Below are positions 36,016 to 44,243 of a DNA stretch of 49,613 nt, piece after piece. The notes beneath the pieces are model-generated. The model did no database searches and was not told where the DNA came from. It saw only the letters and a program-made list of their open reading frames with translations. The translations under genes were made by a program, and so were the position numbers. Source of the DNA: an archaeon (GTDB lineage Archaea; Asgardarchaeota; Thorarchaeia; Thorarchaeales; Thorarchaeaceae). The stretch covers positions 1 to 49,613 of the forward strand of contig JAJRZD010000049.1 of assembly GCA_024275415.1 (NCBI GenBank), in the 5' to 3' direction. Each line of letters starts with the position of its first letter. The first letter of the stretch is position 1.

Positions 36016-36263
36016 AGGCACTATGGTTTCAGCCAGTATTTCTTTTTTGACAAGGTGGTGTGTGGCTTGTCTCAGCCTGCTCTTGGTTCTTCATTGCTGT
36101 TGCTCAGACAGGGGTAACAGCTTCATTGACCTATCAGAATGATAGTAGCCACACTCTAGTATCATTGACTCACCGCTAATAAAGATTCAATAGGGTGATT
36201 TGTTACTAACCGTCCGCATTAATGTTCGCATTTTGGGATTTAATCGACGTTCAATGAGGCAAC

Positions 36264-37310
36264 ATGGCAATGAACCGAAAGATGGTAGGACAATATACAC
36301 TTCGAATGATCGGGCTCATTCTCTTTGTGGTCATTATTGCAAATACTGATTTCACAGGGGTTGGTTATATCCTGACCAACATTAACCTCCTTTACCTGAT
36401 TGCTCTTGTTGTACTAGTCCTGCCAATCATGCTACTCAAGGGCTTCCGCTGGTATGTGATTGCGAATTCGTTGGGAATGAACCTCAAGCCTGATGAGGCT
36501 ACAACTGGGTTATGCATCGCACAGATGACCGGTCTGACCCTACCGGGTGCTTTGGGAGACCTGATTCGTATCCCATTCTTGAAATGTCGCGGCAATCCTT
36601 CCGACAAGTCGATACTTAGTCTGTTCCTGGATGCTATTGCAGCATCCATTGTCCCTTACTCGGTTTCTATCATTGCGATGATAGAATTCTTCAATCTTGA
36701 TGTTTCGTTGATTGTTGCGGTTGTATTCTTTGGACTGTTGTTCGTCATTGGTGTCTATGGCATCTTCAAGATTATCATGTTCATCATCGGCCCGTGGATG
36801 TATCAGGCACGATTAAGGCGGATACAGCGAGGAGGTGCTCTAGGAAGGATAGTGTTTCAGACCCGTGATTCCATTCGTTTCATTGGTTTGCCATCGTTCT
36901 TCTTAGCAACTCTGTTGTCTGGGTTGGCATGGCTGGTCTATTCTATGCAAGGATGGCTCCTCGCGCGTGTCTTGCAACTTGATGTCACATGGTATCACAT
37001 CGCCTTGGCATTGACGTTGACCTCCTTGATTACAGCACTTCCCATCTCGATTCAAGGAGTAGGTATCCGAGAAGGCGTCCTTTTGTTCATCCTGAGTACA
37101 TTATTGGGTTTAGAAGCCAGTTCAGTCGTAGTATTTGCAATAGCATTGACCCTGATTTCCCTGACCCCTGCAGCGTGGGGAATCATAAGTTGGATTCGTG
37201 ATCCCTTCGTCCGCTTGGAACCCGAACATGTGGAGGATGCCATAACGCAGCCTATTGAGGTGTTCTTAAACCTCAGTAATTCTGAATTTGAGATTTCGCA
37301 CAATACATGA
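36264..37310 (+). CDS. UPF0104/LPG-synthase-like membrane protein (flippase-like)
   Basis: This 348-aa polytopic membrane protein has about eight hydrophobic segments. The family signature is visible: GFRWYVIANSLGMNLKPDEA, then MTGLTLPGALGDLIRIPFL, and a late GVGIREGVLLF. The fold is that of lysylphosphatidylglycerol synthase membrane domains and AglD-related proteins, thought to move lipid-linked sugars or lipids across membranes. GAGG lies 6 bases before ATG 36264. The M20 peptidase gene follows closely and may share the transcript. Confidence 0.82.
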   Translation: MAMNRKMVGQYTLRMIGLILFVVIIANTDFTGVGYILTNINLLYLIALVVLVLPIMLLKGFRWYVIANSLGMNLKPDEATTGLCIAQMTGLTLPGALGDLIRIPFLKCRGNPSDKSILSLFLDAIAASIVPYSVSIIAMIEFFNLDVSLIVAVVFFGLLFVIGVYGIFKIIMFIIGPWMYQARLRRIQRGGALGRIVFQTRDSIRFIGLPSFFLATLLSGLAWLVYSMQGWLLARVLQLDVTWYHIALALTLTSLITALPISIQGVGIREGVLLFILSTLLGLEASSVVVFAIALTLISLTPAAWGIISWIRDPFVRLEPEHVEDAITQPIEVFLNLSNSEFEISHNT

Positions 37311-37347
37311 GGTTAATTTCTTAACAGAAACCGTCAGACATTGGTAC

Positions 37348-38490
37348 ATGCCCGACACTGGCAGACTGTTGAATTTAGCAAAAGAAATGATATCTGCGAA
37401 TTCTGAGAACCCTCCTGGTTATGAGAAAGACGTCGCTGCGATTCTAAAAGACCATTTGGAATCCGAAGGACTATCATGTAGGTCTGTTGGATCCAGCGAG
37501 AGACCCAATCTCATCTTCTCCACCAATGACGATGCAGTTGGGCCGTTGGTCATCCACGGACACATGGATACAGTTCCCGCTGGCAATCTTGATCAATGGT
37601 CGCATGATCCGTTCAAAGCAGAGGTCGTTGACGGGCGCCTTTACGGTCGTGGTGCATGTGACATGAAAGGGCCTTTGGCTGCATTGGCTGAAACCATGAT
37701 ACTTTACAGCGAGAAGAACTACGATGTCCCTCTTGTGCTTCTCTGCACTTCTGATGAAGAGAGTGGATGTTCGGGAGCGGAAGTGGTTGCGGATAGTGGT
37801 TTCCTGAAGGGTGTAAAGTATGGTGTCTGTGCTGAGCCCACCGGATTGGATGTGCTTGTAGGTGAGAAAGGCATGCTCTGGACAAAGGTCGCCGCACACG
37901 GGAAGGCCGCTCACGGTTCACGGCCAGGAGAAGGGCGAAATGCAATCCTTCTATGCCAAAGGGCATTGGATGTTCTGACCCAGCATGATTATCATTCAGA
38001 GCCCAATGACTTACTCGGTCAGATGACCATCAACATTGGGATGATACAGGGCGGTGTTAAGATCAATGTGGTTCCTGACTATTGCGAGGCAAGTATTGAT
38101 ATGAGGACTGTAGCAGGACAAACTGTTGAGAGTATCATGGATGAAATGAATCAGGTACTCGCAGATGCTGGTATGGACGAATCCATTTCCATTGAATACG
38201 TTCATGGAAAGCCCGCGGTAATAACTCCTGATGATGCTCTAATCGTCAGAATTGCGCAGGATGTTGTTGCGTCTGTCACAGGAGCCAGAAACCCTCTGAC
38301 TGCTGCAACATATGGTACCGATTGTTCAGTGCTTCAACCTCGGATTAACATTCTGAATGTCATATGTGGACCTGGTTCTATTGAGCAAGCTCATCAACCT
38401 GACGAGTACATCCAAATTAGCCAGCTCGAAGATGCTGTGAATGTCTATCTCACGATTGCAGAGCGTGTCCTACAGGAGAAGAGTCCCTGA
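37348..38490 (+). CDS. M20-family metallopeptidase/deacylase (ArgE/DapE/CPG2 group)
   Basis: This 380-aa co-catalytic zinc amidohydrolase has IHGHMDTVP with the first His near residue 74 and the bridging Asp in GRGACDMKGP. TSDEESG follows with the catalytic Glu pair, and a late His lies in IEQAHQPDEYI. The middle lid or dimerisation domain has RPGEGRNAI. Substrates in this group include N-acetylornithine, succinyl-diaminopimelate and peptides; the sequence does not choose among them, and neighbours give no hint. ATG 37348 is preferred to the longer frame from 37288, which overlaps the flippase gene. Confidence 0.88.
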   Translation: MPDTGRLLNLAKEMISANSENPPGYEKDVAAILKDHLESEGLSCRSVGSSERPNLIFSTNDDAVGPLVIHGHMDTVPAGNLDQWSHDPFKAEVVDGRLYGRGACDMKGPLAALAETMILYSEKNYDVPLVLLCTSDEESGCSGAEVVADSGFLKGVKYGVCAEPTGLDVLVGEKGMLWTKVAAHGKAAHGSRPGEGRNAILLCQRALDVLTQHDYHSEPNDLLGQMTINIGMIQGGVKINVVPDYCEASIDMRTVAGQTVESIMDEMNQVLADAGMDESISIEYVHGKPAVITPDDALIVRIAQDVVASVTGARNPLTAATYGTDCSVLQPRINILNVICGPGSIEQAHQPDEYIQISQLEDAVNVYLTIAERVLQEKSP

Positions 38491-38562
38491 GAAAGATTAA
38501 AGTCGTTCTGGTAATGGATGAAACACCGGTGTGATTATAGATTAAGGAAAGGGAGCTTGTTT

Positions 38563-38982
38563 ATGATATTCGGAAGAACCAAACAAAAGCCAATCATCAA
38601 GAAATTGAAGAAGATGCAGTCAGATATCGAGAAAGGCAAAGTTCCCAAGCTCCCTGAAACAAGGACTAGACAGGAAATTATTACAGAGATTTTCGTCGGG
38701 CATCTTGAATCCATAGGGCTTCAGCCGGCATCAGACTCTGGTTTCCTTCCTTCCTCTCAGACCCCTCTAGCGAAATACCTTCGGCGGCTTGGTGTTACTG
38801 ACGACATAATCGATGCGGTCATTGCAGGACTAGCTGAGGAGGAATCCGCTCGTGCCGTCATGGACATAGTGGAAGCAGCTGCTGACACTCCCGAAATCAA
38901 CCTTCATGGTGACTATTTAACACGAGCAAAAGAACTTGCAGTATTGGAGTGGAAAAAGCGGAAACAATTCGAAACGTCTTGA
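38563..38982 (+). CDS. Hypothetical helical protein, 139 aa
   Basis: I do not recognise this protein. A basic start (GRTKQKPIIKKLKKM) is followed by predicted helices. The helix-forming middle (KYLRRLGVTDDIIDAVIAGLAEEE) looks like a small helical-bundle domain, and a basic C-terminal helix (EWKKRKQFE) ends it. No Cys, signal or membrane segment was seen. ATG 38563 has GGAG 8 bases upstream, better than the earlier frame start at 38518. It precedes alaX by 12 bases, so the pair is likely cotranscribed. Confidence 0.6.
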   Translation: MIFGRTKQKPIIKKLKKMQSDIEKGKVPKLPETRTRQEIITEIFVGHLESIGLQPASDSGFLPSSQTPLAKYLRRLGVTDDIIDAVIAGLAEEESARAVMDIVEAAADTPEINLHGDYLTRAKELAVLEWKKRKQFETS

Positions 38983-38994
38983 GGTAGCATCAAT

Positions 38995-39717
38995 ATGACC
39001 GAATTACTTCATATGCGAGACAACTATATTCGAGAATTCGATGCCACTGTCATAGACATAATTGACAACTCAATCATTCTTGATAGGACTGCCTTTTATC
39101 CCGAGGGCGGAGGACAGATTGGTGATACTGGGATTCTGAGGAATGAACACAGCGAGGTTCGAATAATAGGGACTAGGAAGAGAGAAGGGATTATCCATCA
39201 CATCGTTGATGGCACTCATTCCTTCTCTACTGGTGATACAATCACTGGCACTCTTAATTGGGATCAACGGTACGAATGCATGCGATTCCATACAGCCCAG
39301 CATATCCTCTCACGTTATTTGCAGACGAACTATGGGCTCGAAACCGTAGGGAATCAAATCTCATGTGGTACAAGTAGAGCAGATTACGCTCCTCTGGAGA
39401 AATTTGATGAGGAGATGAAAGAGCAGGTCGCTCAAGGCGTGAATGAACTCATAGCTCAGAACATGGATGTCATTTTGCAATTCATGCCAAGGGATGATGC
39501 TATTCGGTTCTTGAAGGAGCGGGGCTATCAATACCGCTATCTTGAGATGGTTCCCAAGGAAGTAAAGGACTTCCGGATAATAATCATTGGGGACTATGAT
39601 GCTGCATCATGTGCCGGTACTCATGTTGCAAATACAAAAGAGATTGGAAGTATCAGATTGGGCAAGACCAAGAATGTTGGTGCTGGGAAACGAAGAATCT
39701 ATTTCTCTCTCAAGTGA
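38995..39717 (+). CDS. alaX: AlaX-type alanyl-tRNA editing hydrolase
   Basis: This trans-editing enzyme removes Ser or Gly wrongly attached to tRNA-Ala and is related to the editing domain of AlaRS. It has the glycine-rich FYPEGGGQIGDTG near residue 31, the zinc motif HTAQH near residue 98 and the second motif CAGTHV near residue 203. At 240 aa it fits the AlaX-M group. The gene begins 12 bases after the preceding hypothetical gene. Confidence 0.9.
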   Translation: MTELLHMRDNYIREFDATVIDIIDNSIILDRTAFYPEGGGQIGDTGILRNEHSEVRIIGTRKREGIIHHIVDGTHSFSTGDTITGTLNWDQRYECMRFHTAQHILSRYLQTNYGLETVGNQISCGTSRADYAPLEKFDEEMKEQVAQGVNELIAQNMDVILQFMPRDDAIRFLKERGYQYRYLEMVPKEVKDFRIIIIGDYDAASCAGTHVANTKEIGSIRLGKTKNVGAGKRRIYFSLK

Positions 39718-39782
39718 CCGCGAAGCAATGAGGGTACTGCACTTGCCAACATCTTTATGACCATAAGGAATCTTCACATACA

Positions 39783-41078
39783 GTGAGTGAGATGAAGGCG
39801 CTTGTATTAACAGCTGGGATTGGCAATCGACTCCGACCACTGACAGCAAAGCGATCAAAATCGATGCTTATGATCGCTGGGAAGCCAGTACTGAGCTACA
39901 TTTTTGAGAGTCTAAAAGAAAACGGGATCAAAGATGTGGTCGTTGTCACTGGTCACGGCAGGGAGGAGATAATAAACCGATTCCAGCATGGTGGTAATCT
40001 TGGTATCAAAATCAGGTATGCCCTCCAGCACAAGCAGAAAGGAGTAGAGAATGCAATCCTGACAGCAAAGGACGAACTTGAATCAGAAGAAGAATTCCTG
40101 CTCATCAATGGCGATGTCCTAGTTGAGCCTGACATGATCCGCCGCACTCTAGGCAGCCATGAATCCATGGACGCGCATACAACCATGCTGGTGACGCTTG
40201 TTTCGAACCCGCAACAGTTTGGCACAGTAAAGATTGGGAAGAATGGTATGGTCGAAAAGCTTGTGGAGAAGGGCGGTCCAGAACGCTATGTCAGCAATTA
40301 TGCAGTTGCCGGGGTTTCCGTTTTCAATTCTGAGATTTTGACCTATCTTGAGAAATACAAGACCATGGAGAATGCAGTAGAGCACATGATTACCACAAAG
40401 CAAAACGTTGTGGCTTGTGTCTGGGAAAAGGAATGGGCCGAGTTCACTTGGCCATGGGATATCCTGAAAGCAAACAGAATCGTCATGGATCGGAAGCTGA
40501 AAGGAAAAGGGAGTTATATTTCTGAAACAGCAGATATCCATGACAGTGTAACAATCGAAGGCCCGGTGTATATTGATGATGCTGCTGTCATTCGTCCTCA
40601 CTCTTCAGTAAAAGGACCCGTCTGGATAGGAAAGCGTGTCTTTATCGGCAATAATTCGCTTGTCCGCGATTATGCGAGCCTATGTGAGGATGTCCACATC
40701 GGGTATTCCGTAGAGATACGGAATAGTATGATCTTTGACAAGGTAGATGTGGGCAGGATGACCTACATAGCTGACTCTCTCATTGGGGCAGGGAGCTGTA
40801 TCGAGGCTGGGGCACAGCTCTGGAACTGGAGACCTGGAAGCGAACCTTTCTATCTTGATACAAATGGGAATAAGGTACAGATCCCACTAAGCAAGTTTGG
40901 AGCGATTATCGGAGACAGTGTAGTCATTGGCGTGAATACCTCCATATATCCAGCCCGCAGGATAGGTGAAGGTAGTTTCATTGCTCCCGGTTGTGTGATT
41001 GACCGAGACATCCCGCCCTACAGCGAAGTCCATATGAAACAGGAGTTAATCCTTTCAGAAAGGACTTCGAAGTGCTAG
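39783..41078 (+). CDS. Sugar-1-phosphate nucleotidyltransferase with beta-helix
   Basis: This 431-aa two-domain protein is of the GlmU/RmlA-like group. The nucleotide-binding domain has LTAGIGNRLRPLTAKRSKSM near the start and INGDVLV, VEKGGPE and WPWD further in. From about residue 250 a left-handed beta-helix of hexapeptide repeats (PVYIDDAAVIRPHSSVKGP) runs to the end. It would make a UDP- or dTDP-activated sugar and may add an acetyl group. Archaeal GlmU-type (GlcN-1-P acetyl/uridylyl) and RmlA-like functions are both possible. The start is GTG 39783, probably near-leaderless from TTTATGA about 26 bases upstream; ATG 39792 is the alternative. Confidence 0.85.
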   Translation: MSEMKALVLTAGIGNRLRPLTAKRSKSMLMIAGKPVLSYIFESLKENGIKDVVVVTGHGREEIINRFQHGGNLGIKIRYALQHKQKGVENAILTAKDELESEEEFLLINGDVLVEPDMIRRTLGSHESMDAHTTMLVTLVSNPQQFGTVKIGKNGMVEKLVEKGGPERYVSNYAVAGVSVFNSEILTYLEKYKTMENAVEHMITTKQNVVACVWEKEWAEFTWPWDILKANRIVMDRKLKGKGSYISETADIHDSVTIEGPVYIDDAAVIRPHSSVKGPVWIGKRVFIGNNSLVRDYASLCEDVHIGYSVEIRNSMIFDKVDVGRMTYIADSLIGAGSCIEAGAQLWNWRPGSEPFYLDTNGNKVQIPLSKFGAIIGDSVVIGVNTSIYPARRIGEGSFIAPGCVIDRDIPPYSEVHMKQELILSERTSKC

Positions 41079-41207
41079 TGACCCTGCCAAACCACATACC
41101 AACACATTCCAAGTGTAGAAGCGACGTAAACCTATGAGCATCTTTTTAAGCCAAACTCTAGACAATGGCGATGAACTGCGGAACAAGATTAATGGAGAGT
41201 AATTACT

Positions 41208-42098
41208 ATTAGCCGCAAGAAATGGGGAAAATCTACCATAAAGACCGAGAAGGTTATCCGTGCTGCAATTCCAAAACCAGAAACATTGGCAGAGATTGAC
41301 CAATACCTGAGCAAAGCACGATCTATAACTCCGTACGATTTGGCAAATCGATTTGGAATTCGGATGAGCGTAGCTCGAAAACTGTTACGTCAGAAAGAAA
41401 CAGAAGGAGTAGTGGTGCCTTATATCCGCGGAGGCGGCTTTGTTGTGTATTCTACCCCTGCTGAGATTGCTAGGCGTGAAGGAGGCACTCCTATAATGAC
41501 TGCGGATGTCTTGAAGGAGATATCATCATCAGTTTCACATGAAACTGTATTCGATGAAGAGATGGAAGCCGCTCTTGCCGCTGCTGCTTCTTCAGCCGGA
41601 ACTATCGTCAAGCCTAGTAAATTGGCAAGAAAGCGACGTGAGGTCGGCGAGAGAAAAGAACGAAAGGAAACGCGTCCTGAAATAGTAGTTGAGCCTCTGA
41701 CAGAGGAAACACCTCCAGTCCCAGAACCCCCCAAGGTGGAGGAGAAACCCAAGGAGGCTGCTAAGAAACCAAAGAAGGAAGAAAAGCCCAAGAAGGCTGC
41801 TCCAAAGACAGAACCAAAGAAGGCTGACAAGAAACCCAAAAAGGAATCCAAGACAACTGCCAAAAAACCTGCGGCCAAGAAGGTTCGCAAACCAGAACTC
41901 GTTGATATCGAGGGTGTTGGTCCCAAAAAGGCAGAGAAAATTCGAGAAAGCGGTTTCAAGACTGTTGCAGCAATATCCAAGACCACAGCTGAAAAGCTCT
42001 CCAAGAAAGTTTCGGGAATCTCAGAGACCACAGCTCAGCATTACATCGATTCAGCCAAGAAACTAATTGAAGAATATGAAAAGGCCAAGGCACAATAG
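41208..42098 (+). CDS. eS25-domain protein fused to Lys-rich linker and HhH
   Basis: This protein has about 296 aa. Residues 1-85 match the ribosomal eS25 winged helix: SRKKWGKST, ITPYDLANRFGIRMSVARKLL, then the wing GGGFVVYST. Residues 120-225 form a linker very rich in K, P, A and E, like histone-H1 or ribosomal tails. Residues 225-296 form a helix-hairpin-helix/SAM-like domain (LVDIEGVGPKKAEKI). Free eS25 is about 70-100 aa, so the fusion is unusual. No ATG, GTG or TTG lies in frame between the upstream stop and 41286, which is inside the domain. An ATT start (41202 or 41208, GGAG at 41194) or a one-base shift from ATG 41192 is needed. A hairpin follows. Confidence 0.75.
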   Translation: MSRKKWGKSTIKTEKVIRAAIPKPETLAEIDQYLSKARSITPYDLANRFGIRMSVARKLLRQKETEGVVVPYIRGGGFVVYSTPAEIARREGGTPIMTADVLKEISSSVSHETVFDEEMEAALAAAASSAGTIVKPSKLARKRREVGERKERKETRPEIVVEPLTEETPPVPEPPKVEEKPKEAAKKPKKEEKPKKAAPKTEPKKADKKPKKESKTTAKKPAAKKVRKPELVDIEGVGPKKAEKIRESGFKTVAAISKTTAEKLSKKVSGISETTAQHYIDSAKKLIEEYEKAKAQ

Positions 42099-42118
42099 AA
42101 CGCAACTCGCGGTGATAC

Positions 42119-42143
42119 GGAGGTAGTCCTAGAGATTACCTCC
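42119..42143 (+). terminator. GGAGGTA/TACCTCC hairpin after the eS25 fusion
   Basis: GGAGGTA (42119-42125) pairs with TACCTCC (42137-42143) over an 11-base loop, 20 bases past the stop. No T-run follows. It directly precedes transposase relic B, and the sequence after it (CCATGCTAT) resembles that after the hairpin at 42617. Confidence 0.4.
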
Positions 42144-42151
42144 ATGCTATC

Positions 42152-42345
42152 GTTTATTGTAAGTTGTACAATCTTGGACACCAGAGTGTTGTACTCCCAG
42201 ACAACGGCATTGGGAACGACTCCGTGAGGTTCTACATGTGTCATGGATTCCCTCACCGAGTATGTTTTGTCGAAACTATACACGCACCCACAACAAGATG
42301 TCCATGATCGTCTAGGTCTTGTACAGCTGTTGTCAACCTCATTCT
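42152..42345 (+). pseudogene. Transposase relic, DDE type (copy B)
   Basis: This is the diverged second copy of the element at 1071-1296. It reads VYCKLYNLGHQSVVLPDNG, then MCHGFPHRVCFVETIHAPTT, a stop, and a tail with CTAVVN that matches TAVCN in copy A. The two copies agree in most codons near DNG and again at VE..CP, with indels between. Frame and start are lost. It fills part of a 600-base gene-free stretch (42099-42698); the rest of that stretch holds two hairpins and nothing else I can name. Confidence 0.45.
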
Positions 42346-42616
42346 CTGGCTCTAGCAACGAAACTGAATCCGTTATGGGTGCCAGTGCCATGCCATTTGT
42401 TGGTAAGTCTTAAGACCATTCTCTCAATTCACTTCTCAGAATTTCCTCTTAGGAACAGCCCTCGGATAATTTGAATAACCTTTCTTTTGACGCGAAAAAC
42501 ATGTGCATGTAATTACCAAATAGAAAGTTCGAAAGCAAGTCATATTGAAATTGATGGCCCAAAAACTTGGATAATCTGAATGAGGTTTCAAGGGCGTCGC
42601 AGTAATATAGAAGCTG

Positions 42617-42643
42617 GGAGGTTATTTTTCTGATTCAACCTCC
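42617..42643. terminator. GGAGGTT/AACCTCC hairpin
   Basis: GGAGGTT (42617-42623) pairs with AACCTCC (42637-42643) over a T-rich 13-base loop. It lies 56 bases beyond the stop of the minus-strand coiled-coil gene at 42699. Its flank resembles that of the hairpin at 42119. The direction and role are uncertain. Confidence 0.35.
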
Positions 42644-42698
42644 ACGCTATTCTATCGTATTCTGTATATGATTCATGTAGAACCATTTGAAGCCCGAT

Positions 42699-43286
42699 TT
42701 ATTTCAAAGCTGCAATCTGTTTGTCCAGTTCTTCCAGCTGCGAGTCCAATTCTGCTTCCTTGGACTTGTAGTCTTCTTCTGGGATGTACCCTCTCATATA
42801 ATCGAACCGCAGGTCTGTCAAGGCCGCCTTCAACCGATCCTTTTGCTGGAGCAGAAAGTCCAGTTGATCATCGCCCCCCTTTGGAGGTTCAGGTGGTGCT
42901 TCACTAACGGCAGGCTGTGAAACCGGTGCAGGTGTCGGCTCAGGTGCAGGGGTTGGAGTTGAAACTGGCTGAGGTTCTGGTACAGGGGTCGGCTCAGGCG
43001 GTGGGGTTGGTGCCGGAGTTGGAGCTGCTTCGGGTGCCGGAGCCGTGTCAACTTTTGGGGATGAACCGCTTTGGACAGTTTCCATCTGTTCCATGTTCTT
43101 CCTCAGCATGTCAATCTGATTCGCAATTTCAGTGAAGCTGTCATTGATTGTCTTGTTGATTGACATCTTCATCTTTGCGAAGTTCTCTGCGAGTTGATCA
43201 GCTAGCTTTTTTGTTTCTGCAACATTGCTAGCGAAACCTTCTATTGCTTTTAGTTTCTCTAATATCTCACCAATGTCAAAGGCCAT
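42699..43286 (-). CDS. Coiled-coil protein with Pro-rich linker
   Basis: This 195-aa protein begins with a helical segment of about 75 residues (LADQLAENFAKMKMSIN). A low-complexity linker of about 60 residues built from P, A, T, V and E follows. It ends in a helical hairpin of about 55 residues (QQKDRLKAALTDLRFDYM, then EEDYKSKEAELDSQL). The last part recalls the hairpin units of the coiled-coil protein at 20355. It is the last of three minus-strand genes with the longin-GTPase and longin-wHTH genes and could be an adaptor. The gap of about 100 bases to the GTPase gene leaves cotranscription open. Confidence 0.65.
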   Translation of the reverse strand: MAFDIGEILEKLKAIEGFASNVAETKKLADQLAENFAKMKMSINKTINDSFTEIANQIDMLRKNMEQMETVQSGSSPKVDTAPAPEAAPTPAPTPPPEPTPVPEPQPVSTPTPAPEPTPAPVSQPAVSEAPPEPPKGGDDQLDFLLQQKDRLKAALTDLRFDYMRGYIPEEDYKSKEAELDSQLEELDKQIAALK

Positions 43287-43389
43287 GAATTGTCACCTTT
43301 TTTATCGCCCTTATGGAAAATATCCAGATTGCGAGTTCTTAACCTTTGTCATGACTAATACCTAAAATAGGTCTTCCTGTGTGCAAATC

Positions 43390-44241
43390 TCAGTTATCTT
43401 TCTTGTCTGATTTCCCTTCAAGGATCGCTCTTCGTATTATCTGGATGAGCCTATCTCGATATGAGATGTCAATGGCGACAAGTTCATAGGTCGGGATGCC
43501 GAGGATCTGTCCGACACGTTCAGGCGTGAGTGCGGTTGGAAGATCTTGCTTGTTGGCAATTCCTAAGATCTTCGCATCTGGAACCTCATCTTTTACAAGT
43601 GTTACCAGTTTCTTACTTCTAAGCACATTCTCAAGTGTGCTGTCTGTAACAATCACTACCACTTGGGCATTAGCAATCATTTTCGCCCATAGAATACTGA
43701 ATCGGGACTGTCCTGCAAGATCCCATAGAACGATATTGGCATTCTCCACCTCTTCTGGGAGTTTCTTGATGCTGACGCCGATGGTCGGATCATGGACGAG
43801 TGGAAGGGTTTCGCCTCGTAACAGGTGCAGTGTTGTGGTCTTCCCAACTCCTGCAAACCCTAGGATTGCAACCTTCACCATGGTCACGGCAATCTCATCG
43901 ACTTTTTCATCAAATCCGTCAAGAGGTTGATGATTCTTAGCCAGCTCTATATACTCGCGTTTGAATATATCAACCAATTGCCCCACTTTGTCCTCAATTT
44001 GTGCTGAATCATCTGCCTTATCAGCAATGAAAATGAATGTGAAGTCATCTTGAACAGTGTAGAAGAATCGTGATGTGGATAGGTTCATGAATTCAGTCTT
44101 TCCATCAAGGTTAACTGTTCCAAGGAAATTCGTTAGGTTCACTAGAAACTCGACAAGACTGCTCCTTGCCTCGCTCTCTGCATACTCTTTTGAGAAGACG
44201 ATATTTCCAGTTTTCTCGAGTATGTAGACGCTTCTAATCAC
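43390..44241 (-). CDS. Longin-like domain fused to Arf/Ras-type small GTPase
   Basis: This 283-aa protein is of a type expected only in Asgard archaea and eukaryotes. Residues 1-105 resemble a longin/roadblock-type domain: IRSVYILEKTGNIVFSKEY, then FYTVQDDFTFIFIAD and a closing helix. Residues 121-275 are the GTPase: G1 GFAGVGKT (128-135), G2 Thr153 in DPTIG, G3 DLAGQ (174-178) with the catalytic Gln, and G4 NKQD (230-233). It is Arf-like in G2 and G3. No C-terminal Cys for lipidation is present. The start lies 2 bases after the preceding longin-wHTH gene, so they are translationally linked. The longin call rests on pattern, not alignment. Confidence 0.8.
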   Translation of the reverse strand: MIRSVYILEKTGNIVFSKEYAESEARSSLVEFLVNLTNFLGTVNLDGKTEFMNLSTSRFFYTVQDDFTFIFIADKADDSAQIEDKVGQLVDIFKREYIELAKNHQPLDGFDEKVDEIAVTMVKVAILGFAGVGKTTTLHLLRGETLPLVHDPTIGVSIKKLPEEVENANIVLWDLAGQSRFSILWAKMIANAQVVVIVTDSTLENVLRSKKLVTLVKDEVPDAKILGIANKQDLPTALTPERVGQILGIPTYELVAIDISYRDRLIQIIRRAILEGKSDKKDN

Positions 44242-44243
44242 AT

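Noticed and set aside
41420..42031. 203-aa minus-strand frame opposite the eS25 fusion.
   Set aside because: It is the shadow of a Lys/Pro/Ala-rich coding sequence, with biased S/F/L composition and no start signal.
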